A stretch of DNA of 64,000 bases from DATBGO01 sp963785765 (GTDB lineage: Bacteria; Actinomycetota; Actinomycetes; Streptosporangiales; Streptosporangiaceae). The notes beneath the pieces are model-generated. The model made no database searches, had not been told where the DNA came from, and saw only the letters and a program-made list of their open reading frames with translations. The stretch covers positions 744,001 through 808,000 of the forward strand of contig CAWAWM010000004.1 of the NCBI GenBank assembly GCA_963785765.1, in the 5' to 3' direction. Below are positions 1 to 8,921 of this stretch, one piece after another. Every line of letters begins with the position of its first letter. Position 1 is the first letter of the stretch. Position numbers and translations under genes: made by a program.

Positions 1-20
1 ATGTGCCAGGCCCGGACAGC

Positions 21-1241
21 TCAGGCCGGATCCCGCTCGATGGGACAGGTCATGCAGCGCGGGCCGCCGCGGCCGCGGCCCAGTTCGCTGCCGGCCACGG
101 TGATGACTTCGATGCCGTGCGTGCGCAACATGGTGTTGGTCGGCACATTGCGCTCGTAGCCCATCACGACGCCGGGCGCTACCGCGAGGTAGTTGGTCCC
201 GTCGTCCCACTGCTCGCGTTCGGCCGCCCTGATGTCCTCGTCGGTGGCCAGTACGGTTACCTTGTCCACCTCCAGCGCGGTCGCCAGCGTCTCCCAGAGA
301 CTCCGGTTGCGGCTGACCGCCAGTTCGCCCCCGTCGCCTTCGGCGGTCAGGGTCCACGAGCGCAGCCGCCGGTCGAAATACGGATAGATGACGAAGGTGC
401 CGATGTCGACCATGGTCATCACGGTGTCCAGGTGCATCATGGCGCGGGTCTTGGGCAGCTCGACCGCGATGACGATGCGCGCCTGACCGCTGGCGAACAG
501 CGCGCGGGCCAGGATCTCCACCGCCATCGGGGTGGTCCGCTCCCCCATGCCGATCAGCACCGCCCCGTTCCCGAGCACGTGCACGTCACCGCCTTCCACG
601 GTGGCGGGCAGGTGGCCGACGTCGTCGTCACCGTAGTAGGTGACGAACTCGGCTCCGCTGAACATCGGGTGGTAGCGGTAGATCGCCCGGCTGTGCAGCG
701 TCTCGCGCTGGCGGGCCGGCTTGGCCATCGGGTTGACCGACACCCCGCCGTAGATCCAGCACGAGTTGTCCCGCTGGAACAGGTGATTGGGCAGCGGCGG
801 CAGCAGGAAATCGTCCGCCCGCAGCGTGTCCCACTTCAGGCTGTGGGCGCGCGCCGGGTGCAGGTCCGCCTTCAGCACCCCGCCGACCAGGAACTCGGCC
901 AGGGCCGGGCCATCCAGGTCATCGAAGAGGTGCCGGAGCGGCTGCACCAGCGCGGGGCCCAGGATCTCCGGAGTGCAGACCCGGTCCAGGACAAAGGCCC
1001 GGCCCTCGTGCAGCTCCAGCGTCTCCGCCAGGAGCTGCCCGAAGTAATGCACCTCGACGCCCCGGACCCGCAGCGCCTCGGCAAACGCATCGTGCTCTTC
1101 CTTGGCCATTTTGGCCCACATCACATCGTCGAACAGCAGCTCGCCGATGTTCTGCGGGGTCAGCCTGGACAGTTCGAGCCCGGGACGGTGCACGATGGCC
1201 TGCCGGAGCTGGCCTACCTCAGATTGGACGTTGAAGCTCAT
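21..1241 (-). CDS. arcA: Arginine deiminase
   Basis: Hydrolyses L-arginine to citrulline and ammonia, the first step of the arginine deiminase energy pathway; cytoplasmic. The 406-residue product is the usual family length. It carries the guanidino-group-modifying fold with MHLDTVMTMVD in the middle and the C-terminal GGPRCMTCP motif holding the catalytic Cys near residue 396. I chose the inner ATG (MSFNVQSEVG) because AAGGCGGAA lies just upstream; the open frame extends 23 codons further. It follows the permease gene on the same strand by about 40 bp, so the two are probably one operon. arcB and arcC (ornithine transcarbamylase, carbamate kinase) are not in the window. Confidence 0.93.
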   Translation of the reverse strand: MSFNVQSEVGQLRQAIVHRPGLELSRLTPQNIGELLFDDVMWAKMAKEEHDAFAEALRVRGVEVHYFGQLLAETLELHEGRAFVLDRVCTPEILGPALVQPLRHLFDDLDGPALAEFLVGGVLKADLHPARAHSLKWDTLRADDFLLPPLPNHLFQRDNSCWIYGGVSVNPMAKPARQRETLHSRAIYRYHPMFSGAEFVTYYGDDDVGHLPATVEGGDVHVLGNGAVLIGMGERTTPMAVEILARALFASGQARIVIAVELPKTRAMMHLDTVMTMVDIGTFVIYPYFDRRLRSWTLTAEGDGGELAVSRNRSLWETLATALEVDKVTVLATDEDIRAAEREQWDDGTNYLAVAPGVVMGYERNVPTNTMLRTHGIEVITVAGSELGRGRGGPRCMTCPIERDPA

Positions 1242-1281
1242 GGTCGTTTCCGCCTTTACGTTGAAGCCGGCCGGTCTCGGG

Positions 1282-2727
1282 CTAGGTGGGAATTCCGGCG
1301 GGCGGCTCACCGGTCGAGGCGGCAGCGGGCGCCTGGGCCTGACCGACGCGCTCCCGGCGGGCCTTGAGGAAGGCGTAGATGACGATTCCGATCAGCACCA
1401 CCAGCAGTGCCTGGTAGACGGACGAGTAGCCGGCGGCGAAGGTGACCCACATCGAGAACAGCACCGCGGCCGCCGCGATGGCCAGGTCCCTGGTCAGCAG
1501 CCAGCCCTGCACCCGGCGGCGCTTGGACACCAGGTAGGTGAGCTGGGCGCAGGCCGAGAAGAAGTACGGGATGGCCACGGTGACCACGGTGAGGTCGACC
1601 AGTTCGGTGAAGACGGTCAGCCCGGTGCTGGTGGTGTAGCGCCACAGCATCAGCAGCGAGGGCAGCAGGGCCGCCAGCACGATGCCGAACCAGGCCGTGT
1701 TCTTGCGGTCAACCCAGGCGAACGGCTGCGGGAACAGGCCGTCCTCGGCGGCCGCCCGCGACACCTCGGCGGTGACCAGCGTCCAGCCGTTCAGCGCGCC
1801 GATGCCGGACACGACGGCGACGCCCGCCATCGCCCGGCCGGCCCAGGAGATATGGGTGAACATGGTGTCGAACGCGTTGACGAACGGCGCCGGCGCGGTC
1901 ACCAGCGTCTTGTGCGCCACCAGCCCCATCACCACCGCCGAGACCAGCAGGTAGAGCAGGGCGCTGGCGCCGGTGCCCAGCAGTGAGGCGCGGCCGACGT
2001 TCTTGCGCGGGTTACGGACCCGCTTGGCGGTCATGGCCGCCACTTCGACGCCGATGAACGAGAACAGCGCCACGCCCGCGGCGATCCCGATCGCGCTGTA
2101 CAGGCTCCCGCCCGAGGCGTTGAACGGGCCGAAGTTCGCCTTGGTCACGAAGAACCAGCCGACCACGCCGACGAACAGCAGCGGCAGGAACTTCAGTACC
2201 ACGCTGATGTTCTGGAACCAGGCCATCTGCCGCACGCCCAGCAGGTTCACCGTGGCGGGAACCCACAAGCCGATCAGCGCGATCCCCCACTGCGTCATGG
2301 CCGCGGGGTGGGTGATGTTGAACAATGCATCCACGTAGAAAACCCAGGCCGACACGATGGCCGCGTTACCTGCCCAGGCCTGCACCCAGTAGCACCAGCC
2401 GGTCAGATACCCGGCGAAGTCACCGAACTCATATCTGGCGTAGGCGTACATGCCGCCGTCGGAGTTGGGCACCCGCCTGGTCAGCTGGCCGAACAAGGTG
2501 GCCAGGACCATGGCGCCCAGGGCGATCACGCCCAGCACGATCAGCGAGCTGGTCCCGGCCCCGGCCAGGACGGCCGGCATGACGAACACGCCGGTCCCGA
2601 TGATGCTGCCGACGACGAGCCCGGTTGCCGAGGTCAGTCCCAGGGCGCGGGCCTTCAGCTCGGTTTTGGTTGACGCCGGCCCCTCTTGCGCCCCCGAAGC
2701 CGGGGGGGCGCTAGCAGTGGTGGACAT
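1282..2727 (-). CDS. APC-family amino acid permease, likely arginine/ornithine antiporter
   Basis: A 481-residue integral membrane protein of the amino acid/polyamine/organocation family with about 12 hydrophobic helices. The N-terminal SIIGTGVFVMPAVLAGAG segment is the family's substrate-binding first helix. The start is supported by a strong GAGGAGG ribosome binding site. It lies directly upstream of arginine deiminase, which suggests ArcD-type arginine import coupled to ornithine or citrulline export. That substrate is inferred from context, not from a specific motif; agmatine or another cationic amino acid remains possible. A DosR-like palindrome at 2842-2855 sits about 115 bp upstream of the start. 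Confidence 0.85.
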   Translation of the reverse strand: MSTTASAPPASGAQEGPASTKTELKARALGLTSATGLVVGSIIGTGVFVMPAVLAGAGTSSLIVLGVIALGAMVLATLFGQLTRRVPNSDGGMYAYARYEFGDFAGYLTGWCYWVQAWAGNAAIVSAWVFYVDALFNITHPAAMTQWGIALIGLWVPATVNLLGVRQMAWFQNISVVLKFLPLLFVGVVGWFFVTKANFGPFNASGGSLYSAIGIAAGVALFSFIGVEVAAMTAKRVRNPRKNVGRASLLGTGASALLYLLVSAVVMGLVAHKTLVTAPAPFVNAFDTMFTHISWAGRAMAGVAVVSGIGALNGWTLVTAEVSRAAAEDGLFPQPFAWVDRKNTAWFGIVLAALLPSLLMLWRYTTSTGLTVFTELVDLTVVTVAIPYFFSACAQLTYLVSKRRRVQGWLLTRDLAIAAAAVLFSMWVTFAAGYSSVYQALLVVLIGIVIYAFLKARRERVGQAQAPAAASTGEPPAGIPT

Positions 2728-2841
2728 GAGAACCTCCTCAGAACGACGTCAGAGGCCAGCAGGCGCGCATGCCAGGCGGAAGCCGCCGGATACGCGCCTT
2801 GTGGCGCTATCAATGGTGCCGCTGTGGTAATTCGGCAGATA

Positions 2842-2855
2842 GGGGCATACGTCCC
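2842..2855. promoter_or_regulatory. DosR-like box upstream of the arginine permease
   Basis: GGGGCATACGTCCC, matching the GGGNCYNNNGNCCC pattern that recurs in this window. It lies 115 bp before the permease ATG (minus strand). Confidence 0.55.
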
Positions 2856-2973
2856 GCTGACCGGCCCAAACGACACTGAACCGCGGCCGGTCTGGGGACC
2901 GGAGGAAGGCCGGGGGCCGCCCGGGCAGGCGGCCCGGCCCGGCACCGGCGCGGCGGGACGCCGGTTAACTACA

Positions 2974-2987
2974 GGGACTAATGACTC
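2974..2987. promoter_or_regulatory. DosR-like box upstream of universal stress protein
   Basis: GGGACTAATGACTC, close to the canonical DosR half-site GGGACT. It lies about 105 bp before the stress-protein ATG at 3091. Confidence 0.6.
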
Positions 2988-3090
2988 TGGACGCAACGGC
3001 CCGTGCCGGGTTCGATATTTTGATGACCGGCGCTCTGCGATTGGCCGGGTGTCATCAGGGCATGGTGCCGAACGAGTGGAGGCAGGTGCA

Positions 3091-3540
3091 ATGAGCGGCG
3101 AGGCGCGAGAGCTGGTCGTGGTGGGCGTGGACGGTTCCGAGGAATCGATCGCGGCGCTCAGCTGGGCGGCCAGGTATGCGAGCGCGGTGGGCGCTCAGGT
3201 ACGGGTCGTCGCGGCGTGGCACTATCCGGCCGCGGCCGGCACCGCGCCGGTCGGCGTCGCTCCCGAGCCGGTCAGGGCCCAGGCCGAGGAGTATGTGCGC
3301 GAGCACCTCAATGCGGCCGTCACCAGGGTGTACCCGGGATCCGCGGCTGAACAGGTAGAGACCAAGCTGGCCTACGGTCATCCCGCTCAGGTCCTGCTGG
3401 ACGAATCGAACGAGGCCGACCTGCTGGTCGTCGGTCACCGCGGCCGCGGCGCCTTCACCGGCATGCTGGTCGGCTCGGTGAGCACGCACTGTGTCACCCA
3501 CGCGACCTGCCCGGTCGTCGTCGTCCGCACCCGGCCGTGA
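3091..3540 (+). CDS. Universal stress protein (UspA family)
   Basis: A single Usp domain of 149 residues, starting VVGVDGSEES and ending with CPVVVVR. The ATP-binding signature G-x2-G-x9-G-S is intact in GHRGRGAFTGMLVGS, so an ATP-binding member is expected. GGAGG precedes the ATG, which is preferred over the longer upstream open frame. It is one of five Usp proteins in the first 37 kb; multiple DosR-controlled Usp proteins are a hallmark of the mycobacterial dormancy regulon. The exact cellular role is not known from sequence. Confidence 0.93.
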   Translation: MSGEARELVVVGVDGSEESIAALSWAARYASAVGAQVRVVAAWHYPAAAGTAPVGVAPEPVRAQAEEYVREHLNAAVTRVYPGSAAEQVETKLAYGHPAQVLLDESNEADLLVVGHRGRGAFTGMLVGSVSTHCVTHATCPVVVVRTRP

Positions 3541-3570
3541 CCGGCTCGCCGGGCCGCCGCCGGCCCGCTG

Positions 3571-3605
3571 GCGACTTACGTCCCGGCCTGCGGCTCCTTG
3601 GTCCC
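3571..3605. promoter_or_regulatory. Tandem DosR-like boxes upstream of the cNMP-fold gene
   Basis: GCGACTTACGTCCC (3571-3584) and GGCTCCTTGGTCCC (3592-3605). Their starts are 21 bp apart, two helical turns, about 100 bp before the GTG at 3703. Confidence 0.55.
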
Positions 3606-3702
3606 TGGCCGCTGACCTGCCCGGGAGACAGCCTGGAGCTACCAGCAGGCCGCGCGGCGGCCACGGCGCCGCGCCGTAGCCACCAGGCGGGAGCGTGAGA
3701 AC

Positions 3703-4176
3703 GTGACCATCAAGGAGCATTCGATTCTCGCGGCGCAGCCGTTCATGCGCGGCCTGTCGAGCGAACAGGTGGCGGTGCTGGCCGGGCTGGCCTGTCATGT
3801 CAGCCTGCCTGCCCGGGTGCGGCTGTTCGAGGAGGGCTCGACTGCCGACAAGTTCTGGCTGATCGACGCGGGACGGGTGGCCCTGGACGCGATGGTGCCA
3901 GGGCGCGGCCGGGTGATCATCGAGACGCTCGGCCGTGGCGACGTCATTGGCCTGTCCTGGTTACTGCCGCCCTACCAGTGGCGGTTCGGGGCCGTGACCA
4001 CTGCGCCGCTGCAGGCGTTCGAGCTGGACGGCCGGGCGGTCCGCGACGCCTGCACGGCCGATGTCGCGCTTGGCTACGAGCTCAACCGGCGGTTCATCGC
4101 CGTGCTGGTGCACCGGCTCCAGGCCACCAGGGACCGGCTGCTGGAGGCCTGCGCACATCCCGAGCTACTCCCGTGA
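3703..4176 (+). CDS. Stand-alone cyclic-nucleotide-binding-fold protein
   Basis: A 157-residue protein consisting of one CAP-type effector domain (LFEEGSTADKFWLIDAGRVAL, then GDVIGLSWLLPPYQWRFGAV) with no helix-turn-helix, so it is not a DNA-binding Crp/Fnr factor. Aligned to CAP, the phosphate-binding Arg is kept (WRFGA), but the ribose-binding Glu is replaced by Leu in IGLSW, so classical cAMP binding is doubtful. It is a clear paralogue of the protein at 21850-22332 inside the hydrogenase operon. Start is GTG with GGGAG upstream. The role is probably as a small sensory or regulatory subunit; ligand unknown. Confidence 0.85.
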   Translation: MTIKEHSILAAQPFMRGLSSEQVAVLAGLACHVSLPARVRLFEEGSTADKFWLIDAGRVALDAMVPGRGRVIIETLGRGDVIGLSWLLPPYQWRFGAVTTAPLQAFELDGRAVRDACTADVALGYELNRRFIAVLVHRLQATRDRLLEACAHPELLP

Positions 4177-4195
4177 TCGCCAGGCGCCCTGCCCA

Positions 4196-4229
4196 ACGCT
4201 GCCTGGACGCCCCACGCTGCCTGGACGCC
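4196..4229. repeat. Short tandem repeat at a gene 3' end
   Basis: ACGCTGCCTGGACGCC occurs at 4196-4211 and 4214-4229 (18-bp period), followed by a degenerate third copy that enters the stop codon region of the minus-strand membrane gene. Confidence 0.7.
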
Positions 4230-4813
4230 TAACGCGGCCTGGACCAGTGCGGCTCGACGAGGGCCCAGTCGCTCTCCCAGGCCGCGAGCTTGGACCGGGT
4301 CAGCAGCCAGCGTGCCAGCCAGGCCAGGAAGCCAACCACGACCGCCAGGACGGTGGGTATCAGCGTCGCCACGCCCAGCACCCGGGTACTCAGCTGCCTG
4401 GCCGACAACGGCGGGCCGGTCGGAGTGCCCGAGCCGTTCACCCAGACCCGGACCGATTGGTCGGCCTGAATGCCTGCCCAGGCCGGGACGTCGCCGATCC
4501 GCTGCCGCCCGTCCGGTGCCACCCAGCGGGCCAGCACGCCGATGTCCTCCCACTGGGCCGCGTACTGATCTGCCGACGCCGGCGCGGCCTGCAGCGTGAC
4601 CGCCACGACCTGATGCCAGGTCCGCTCGGCGCGCTGCTGGACCAGGCCGGCCTCGTGCGTCCACCGGCCGGCCAGGATCGCCAGCACCGGTGCGCAAATC
4701 AGGAAAAACGCCGACAGCCCGAGCGTGACAGCGGTCCAGGCCCGGTCGGCGCGCCGCCTGAGCGGGTTACCGTCCAGCCCGAGCGCCCTGCTGAGCTGCG
4801 TCTTCCAGATCAT
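4229..4813 (-). CDS. Rv1733c-like two-helix membrane protein
   Basis: A 194-residue protein with two membrane helices: one near residues 27-48 (AFFLICAPVLAILAGRWTHE) and one near 155-178 (ATLIPTVLAVVVGFLAWLAR). They enclose an extracytoplasmic domain of about 100 residues. The layout and the WxxDG-type loop resemble the M. tuberculosis DosR-regulon antigen Rv1733c family; function is unknown. The start was placed at MIWKTQLSRALG because GGAGGAGGTG lies 5 nt upstream; the frame is open 13 codons further. A Usp gene lies 43 bp upstream on the same strand, so they are probably co-transcribed. Confidence 0.8.
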   Translation of the reverse strand: MIWKTQLSRALGLDGNPLRRRADRAWTAVTLGLSAFFLICAPVLAILAGRWTHEAGLVQQRAERTWHQVVAVTLQAAPASADQYAAQWEDIGVLARWVAPDGRQRIGDVPAWAGIQADQSVRVWVNGSGTPTGPPLSARQLSTRVLGVATLIPTVLAVVVGFLAWLARWLLTRSKLAAWESDWALVEPHWSRPR

Positions 4814-4855
4814 CGGGCACCTCCTCCGTCCCGGCCACGGCGCGCTCGTCACGAG

Positions 4856-5308
4856 CTAGCCGCGGATGATCAGCACCGGGCAAGCCGCGTGATGCACGCA
4901 ATGCTGACTCACCGAGCCGAGCAGCGCGCCGGCGAACCCGCCGTGCCCGCGGCTGCCCACCACCAGCAGGTCGGCGCCAGCCGCAGCGTCCAGCAGCACC
5001 TGGGCCGGGTTGCCCTCGACCGCCTGCGGCAGCAGCTTGATGTCGGTGCGGGCCCCGACCACCTCGCTGATCTCATCGGCCAGCGTCTTCTCGGCCGCTT
5101 CCTGCAGGTCGGTGCCGTCCAGCACCGCCACTGGCGCCCAGGCGTAGCCGCCGGTCGCCACCGGGTACTGCCAGGCGGTTATGGCCTGGACGGTGGCGCC
5201 GGTGAGCTCAGCCTGCCGGACCGCCCAGCGGAACGCCGCACGGGAGGCAGCCGATCCATCGACTCCGACCACGATGCGCGGAACATCGCCACCCTGGTGT
5301 GCTGCCAT
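4856..5308 (-). CDS. Universal stress protein (UspA family)
   Basis: A 150-residue single Usp domain beginning IVVGVDGSAASRAAFRWAV. The ATP-binding loop GSRGHGGFAGALLGSVS matches G-x2-G-x9-G-S exactly. AAGGAG precedes the ATG. It lies between the GNAT/acyl-CoA synthetase gene (upstream, 36 bp) and the Rv1733c-like gene (downstream), all on the minus strand, and so probably belongs to one long operon starting at 8921. Confidence 0.93.
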   Translation of the reverse strand: MAAHQGGDVPRIVVGVDGSAASRAAFRWAVRQAELTGATVQAITAWQYPVATGGYAWAPVAVLDGTDLQEAAEKTLADEISEVVGARTDIKLLPQAVEGNPAQVLLDAAAGADLLVVGSRGHGGFAGALLGSVSQHCVHHAACPVLIIRG

Positions 5309-5344
5309 CGTTCTCAGCTCCTTTTCCTCAGGTGCCTGGCCGAC

Positions 5345-8071
5345 TCAGCGAAGCTTGCGCAGAAAGGGATCCTGCGCCTCGGCCGGGCTGATCCTGACTC
5401 GCACGTCCACCGCCTCTGCTCCGTCCTCGCGGGCAATAATCGGGTTCAGGTCCAGCTCGGTCACCTCGGGGAAGTCATCAGCCAGGCGCGACACCCGCAG
5501 CAGCGTGTCGGTCAGCGCCGCGGTGTCCACCGCCGGCAGGCCGCGGTGCCCGAACAGCAGCGGCGCCGCATGCACCGACCTGATCAGCTGGTCCGCGTCC
5601 GCGTCGGTCAGCGGGTTCAGCCGCGCCGCGTGGTCGCCGAGCACCTCGGTGGCTACGCCGCCGAGCCCGAACACCACCAGCGGGCCGAACACCGGCTCCT
5701 GCACCAGTCCGATGAGCACTTCGACGCCGTCGGCGACCATCGGCTGCACAAGCACCCCGTGCAGGGCGGTCCCGAACGTCGCCACCAGCTCCTGGTAGCC
5801 GGCCCGGACCTCCTGCTCGCCGTGCAGGTCCAGCTTGACCGCCCCGGCGTCGGTCTTGTGCACCACGCCCTCGGCCTGGGCCTTGAGCACGACCGGGCCG
5901 CCCAGCTCGGCCGCGGCCCGGACGGCGTCGTCCGGGCTGCCCGCCAGCCGGCTGGCGACCACCGGGATCTGATAGCAGGCCAGCAGATCGGCGGCCTGGG
6001 CAGCGGGCAGCCACCCGCCGGCCGGGCTGCCGGCCAGGAACCGCGTGATGAGCGCTCGCGCCTCGGCCAGCCGCACCCCGGTGAAATCGGGCAGGTCGCC
6101 GCGGTGCCTGCTGCGCCAGGCCTGGTACCTGGCCGCGTGGCCGAAGGCCCGGGCCGCATCCTCCGGGTAGGCGTAGGCGGGCACCGCGCCGGGGCCGACC
6201 GCGCCGCCGACGCCCGGCGTCGCTGACGTGCCGTCGCCGCCGGGCTGCGCTACGCCGTCCCGGCGCAGCAGCCGGACCGTCTCGGCCTGCTCGAGCAAGG
6301 CCACCGCCAGCGGCTTGGTCACGTCCACGGTATTGATCACCCGGCGCAGATCACAGACGGCGGTCGGGACCGTGACCGCGAGCACGGCATCGACGCCGTC
6401 GTCGGCCGCGACCTCCTCCAGGCAGGAGCTGAAGGCGTCGAGGCTGACCGCGGCGGTGGTATCTACCGTCCCGGCGAACGCGGAGCCAGGCGGCAGCAGC
6501 TTGGCCAGCTTGCGCTGGGTCGCGCTGCTGAGCGTGACCACCTGCAGCCCGTTGTCAACGCAGGCATCGGCGGCGAGCACGCCAGCGCCACCGGCGTTGG
6601 ATACGATCGCCACCCGGTTGCCGGCCGGGAGCGGCTGACTGGCGATCATCGCGGCGGCCTCGATCAGTTCGCCAAGACTGGGCACCGCAATGATGCCGGC
6701 CTGGGCGAACAGTGCTTCCTGGTTGACCAGCGGGGTGGCGACCGCGGCCGTGTGCGAGGCCGCGGCCCGCTGCCCGGCCGCCGACCGGCCGGACACGACA
6801 GTCAGGACCGGCAGCCGGTGAGCGACCCGGCGAGCGGTACGGGCGAAAGCGCGGGGATTACCGAAGGACTCCACGTACAGGATCGCGAGCCGGGTGGCGC
6901 TGTCCTGATCCCACCACATCAGCATGTCGTTGCTTGATACGTCGTACTTGTCACCGACCGACGCGAAGGAGGAGATCCCGATGCCGAGCCTTGACAGGTG
7001 CTCGAGCAGCGAGATGCCTACCCCGCCGGACTGCACGACCAGGCCCGCCGAGCCGATCAGCGGGTGCCGGACGGCAAAGGTCGCGTCCAGGCCGATCCTG
7101 GGCACCGCAATGCCGAAACAATTCGGGCCCACCAGGCGCATGCCGTAGCGGCGGCAGATGGCCAGCAGGTCCGCGCCCTGCGAGCCCAGGCCGGCGGTGA
7201 TCACCACCAGGGCCCTGACACCGCGGCGCCCGCACGCCGCCGCCACCGTGGGAACCGCAGCGGCCGGGACCGCGATCACGGCCAGGTCGACCGCCTCGGG
7301 CAGGTCGTCCACCGAGGTGAGGCACGGCACGCCCTCCATGGAGTGGGCGTGCGGGTTCACCGCATAGATATTTCCGGCAAATCCCCCGGTCACGATGTTG
7401 CGCAGGATGGCCCGGCCGACTGATCCACGGTGCCGGCTGGTGCCCACCACGGCGACCGAGGCCGGCTGCAGCAGGTGCCGCAGGCTGGCCACGTCCGCGC
7501 GACTCTCCCGGCTGGCCACCGATTCCAGGTAGCCATTCAGGCGCTGGTCGGTCTCGCCGCCGGGCAGCGGGAAGGTCATGTCCACCACGCCGTCGGCGCT
7601 CTGCCGTTGCACGGGCAGGCCCGCGTCGGCGAAGACCCTGAGCATCGCGACGTTGTCCGCCAGCGTCTGCGCGGTGAAGGCGGTCAGCTTCCGCCGCCTG
7701 GCCAGCGACACCAGGTGCTCGAGCAGCAGGGTGGCCACGCCGCGGCCGTGCATATGGTCGGAGACGGCGAACGCGATTTCCGCGATGCCCTCCTTACCGC
7801 TCGGCTCGTAGCTGGCCACGCCGATCAGCTCGCCGTCCCGCCAGGCCAGCAGCGCCGCGTGGTCGGGCCCTGGTTCACGGCAGACCCGCTTCGCCTCCTG
7901 CTGGGCAGCACTCGGACTCAGGCTGAAGAACCGCAGGTACATGTTGTCGGGCGACATCGCCCCATGCATGTCGCGGACCGCATCGGCGTCGCCGGGACTG
8001 GCCGGGCGGATCTCGATCGTGCTGCCGTCGGTAAGCAATGCGTAAGCCGCGGTCGTGACGGGCGTCGTCAC
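5345..8071 (-). CDS. GNAT acetyltransferase fused to ADP-forming acyl-CoA synthetase-like domains
   Basis: A 908-residue multidomain protein. A GNAT domain (about residues 10-180, with VAVSDHMHGRGVATLLLEHL as acetyl-CoA-binding motif) is followed by a CoA-binding Rossmann domain (VAVVGTSRHRGSVGRAILRN), a succinyl-CoA-ligase-like region and a C-terminal ATP-grasp domain (GPVVLKAQAEGVVHKTDAGAV). This is the architecture of Pat/PatA protein lysine acetyltransferases, which inactivate AMP-forming acyl-CoA synthetases. Here the GNAT is N-terminal, as in several actinobacterial enzymes. GTG start at 8071 overlaps the DUF1918 stop by 4 nt (GTGA), so it is translationally coupled. A substrate candidate, PrpE, is encoded at 27.5-29.4 kb. 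Confidence 0.88.
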   Translation of the reverse strand: MTTPVTTAAYALLTDGSTIEIRPASPGDADAVRDMHGAMSPDNMYLRFFSLSPSAAQQEAKRVCREPGPDHAALLAWRDGELIGVASYEPSGKEGIAEIAFAVSDHMHGRGVATLLLEHLVSLARRRKLTAFTAQTLADNVAMLRVFADAGLPVQRQSADGVVDMTFPLPGGETDQRLNGYLESVASRESRADVASLRHLLQPASVAVVGTSRHRGSVGRAILRNIVTGGFAGNIYAVNPHAHSMEGVPCLTSVDDLPEAVDLAVIAVPAAAVPTVAAACGRRGVRALVVITAGLGSQGADLLAICRRYGMRLVGPNCFGIAVPRIGLDATFAVRHPLIGSAGLVVQSGGVGISLLEHLSRLGIGISSFASVGDKYDVSSNDMLMWWDQDSATRLAILYVESFGNPRAFARTARRVAHRLPVLTVVSGRSAAGQRAAASHTAAVATPLVNQEALFAQAGIIAVPSLGELIEAAAMIASQPLPAGNRVAIVSNAGGAGVLAADACVDNGLQVVTLSSATQRKLAKLLPPGSAFAGTVDTTAAVSLDAFSSCLEEVAADDGVDAVLAVTVPTAVCDLRRVINTVDVTKPLAVALLEQAETVRLLRRDGVAQPGGDGTSATPGVGGAVGPGAVPAYAYPEDAARAFGHAARYQAWRSRHRGDLPDFTGVRLAEARALITRFLAGSPAGGWLPAAQAADLLACYQIPVVASRLAGSPDDAVRAAAELGGPVVLKAQAEGVVHKTDAGAVKLDLHGEQEVRAGYQELVATFGTALHGVLVQPMVADGVEVLIGLVQEPVFGPLVVFGLGGVATEVLGDHAARLNPLTDADADQLIRSVHAAPLLFGHRGLPAVDTAALTDTLLRVSRLADDFPEVTELDLNPIIAREDGAEAVDVRVRISPAEAQDPFLRKLR

Positions 8072-8283
8072 TGCTCGGACCCCGTCTCGAAGAGCAGGCC
8101 AGCGGGATGCCCGCCGGGCACCACCCGGGCATATTGATCGGGAAATACCATGGCAACGTGGCCGTCGCCCAGCCATTTGATGACATAGGGCGGTGAGCCA
8201 TCCTCGCCAAGCACGCTCATGATGATGCCAACCCTGTTGTTGCCATCATCGATAACCAGCCGGTCACCCACCCGGGCTCTCAT
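8068..8283 (-). CDS. DUF1918 small protein
   Basis: A 71-residue protein starting MRARVGDRLVIDDGN, with a central GSPPYVIKWLGDGHVAMVFP segment typical of the actinobacterial DUF1918 family, a small SH3-like beta barrel of unknown function. Its ATG overlaps the stop of the upstream Usp gene by one base (TGATG), and its stop overlaps the GTG of the acetyltransferase gene. The three are therefore almost certainly one translationally coupled operon. Confidence 0.85.
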   Translation of the reverse strand: MRARVGDRLVIDDGNNRVGIIMSVLGEDGSPPYVIKWLGDGHVAMVFPDQYARVVPGGHPAGLLFETGSEQ

Positions 8284-8921
8284 CACGCCTCCCTGACCTG
8301 CGGCTGGTCCGGCCCGGCAGGTCCGGCGGCAATGTTCGGCCCAGGCTGCGACGGTGACCCGCCCGCAACGACTGGGGAACCCGTGAGCGAGACGATGACC
8401 ACCGGGCACCGGGAATGAGCAGTGCAATAACTGCTCACTGAACCGTGGACCATTCTGTGCAGGCTTGACGCGTAGTGATCGCCGAGCACCAGCAGATCTC
8501 CGTCCGCCACCGCCAGCTGCGTCAGTACCACCGCCGGGTCGCCTTCGGAAACCTCGATCCGCACGGGGATATCGGACGGAATGCCGCCCACCGTGGTCGC
8601 GAATTCCTCGCGGATCAGGGTGGTGGCTGCCTCGCGCTGGCTGTCGCCGGCGAAGGCGTAGACCACGGGGCTGCGATCCGGGTGCCGGTGGCGGCGCCCG
8701 CCATGGCGGGGCAGCCCCAGCGCCCAGGCTCGGACCGCGACCAGCTGTGCGCCGTCTGCGCGGGCCTTCATGACCGCCCAGCGCAGGGCGGCCTGGCCGG
8801 CCGGGGTGTCATCGACGCCGACGATCACGCGCTGCACGGTGTCGTAACCCGCCGCCCCGCTCGCCGTCACCTGGTCATCGCGGCGGTCTACTTCTGCCAC
8901 CTGCACGAATGTCGTCGTCAT
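8283..8921 (-). CDS. Universal stress protein with degenerate nucleotide loop
   Basis: A 212-residue Usp-family protein (VIVGVDDTPAGQAALRWAV) with an extra N-terminal tail of about 30 residues and a low-complexity C-terminal tail of about 30 residues rich in Gly, Pro and Gln. The usual G-x2-G-x9-G-S loop is altered: GDHYASSLHRMVHGSVS lacks the second glycine, so ATP binding may be lost. It is the first gene of the usp-DUF1918-acetyltransferase operon. Two DosR-like boxes lie 177-226 bp upstream, in the region shared with the divergent cyd remnant. Confidence 0.85.
   Translation of the reverse strand: MTTTFVQVAEVDRRDDQVTASGAAGYDTVQRVIVGVDDTPAGQAALRWAVMKARADGAQLVAVRAWALGLPRHGGRRHRHPDRSPVVYAFAGDSQREAATTLIREEFATTVGGIPSDIPVRIEVSEGDPAVVLTQLAVADGDLLVLGDHYASSLHRMVHGSVSSYCTAHSRCPVVIVSLTGSPVVAGGSPSQPGPNIAAGPAGPDQPQVREA

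Larger units (their letters stand above)
2728..3090. other. Divergent intergenic region between permease and universal stress protein
   Basis: A 363-bp non-coding stretch between divergent genes. It holds two DosR-like palindromes, one about 115 bp from the permease start and one about 105 bp from the stress-protein start. Nothing else recognisable is seen. Confidence 0.6.

Noticed and set aside
3..1367. Long plus-strand open frame opposite arginine deiminase
   Set aside because: Shadow of the real minus-strand gene; Arg/His/Gly-rich translation without any motif, caused by high GC.
4061..6226. 721-codon plus-strand frame across the cNMP, membrane, Usp and acetyltransferase region
   Set aside because: Runs antisense through three well-supported genes; composition is low-complexity Arg/Pro/Gly and no domain is recognisable.
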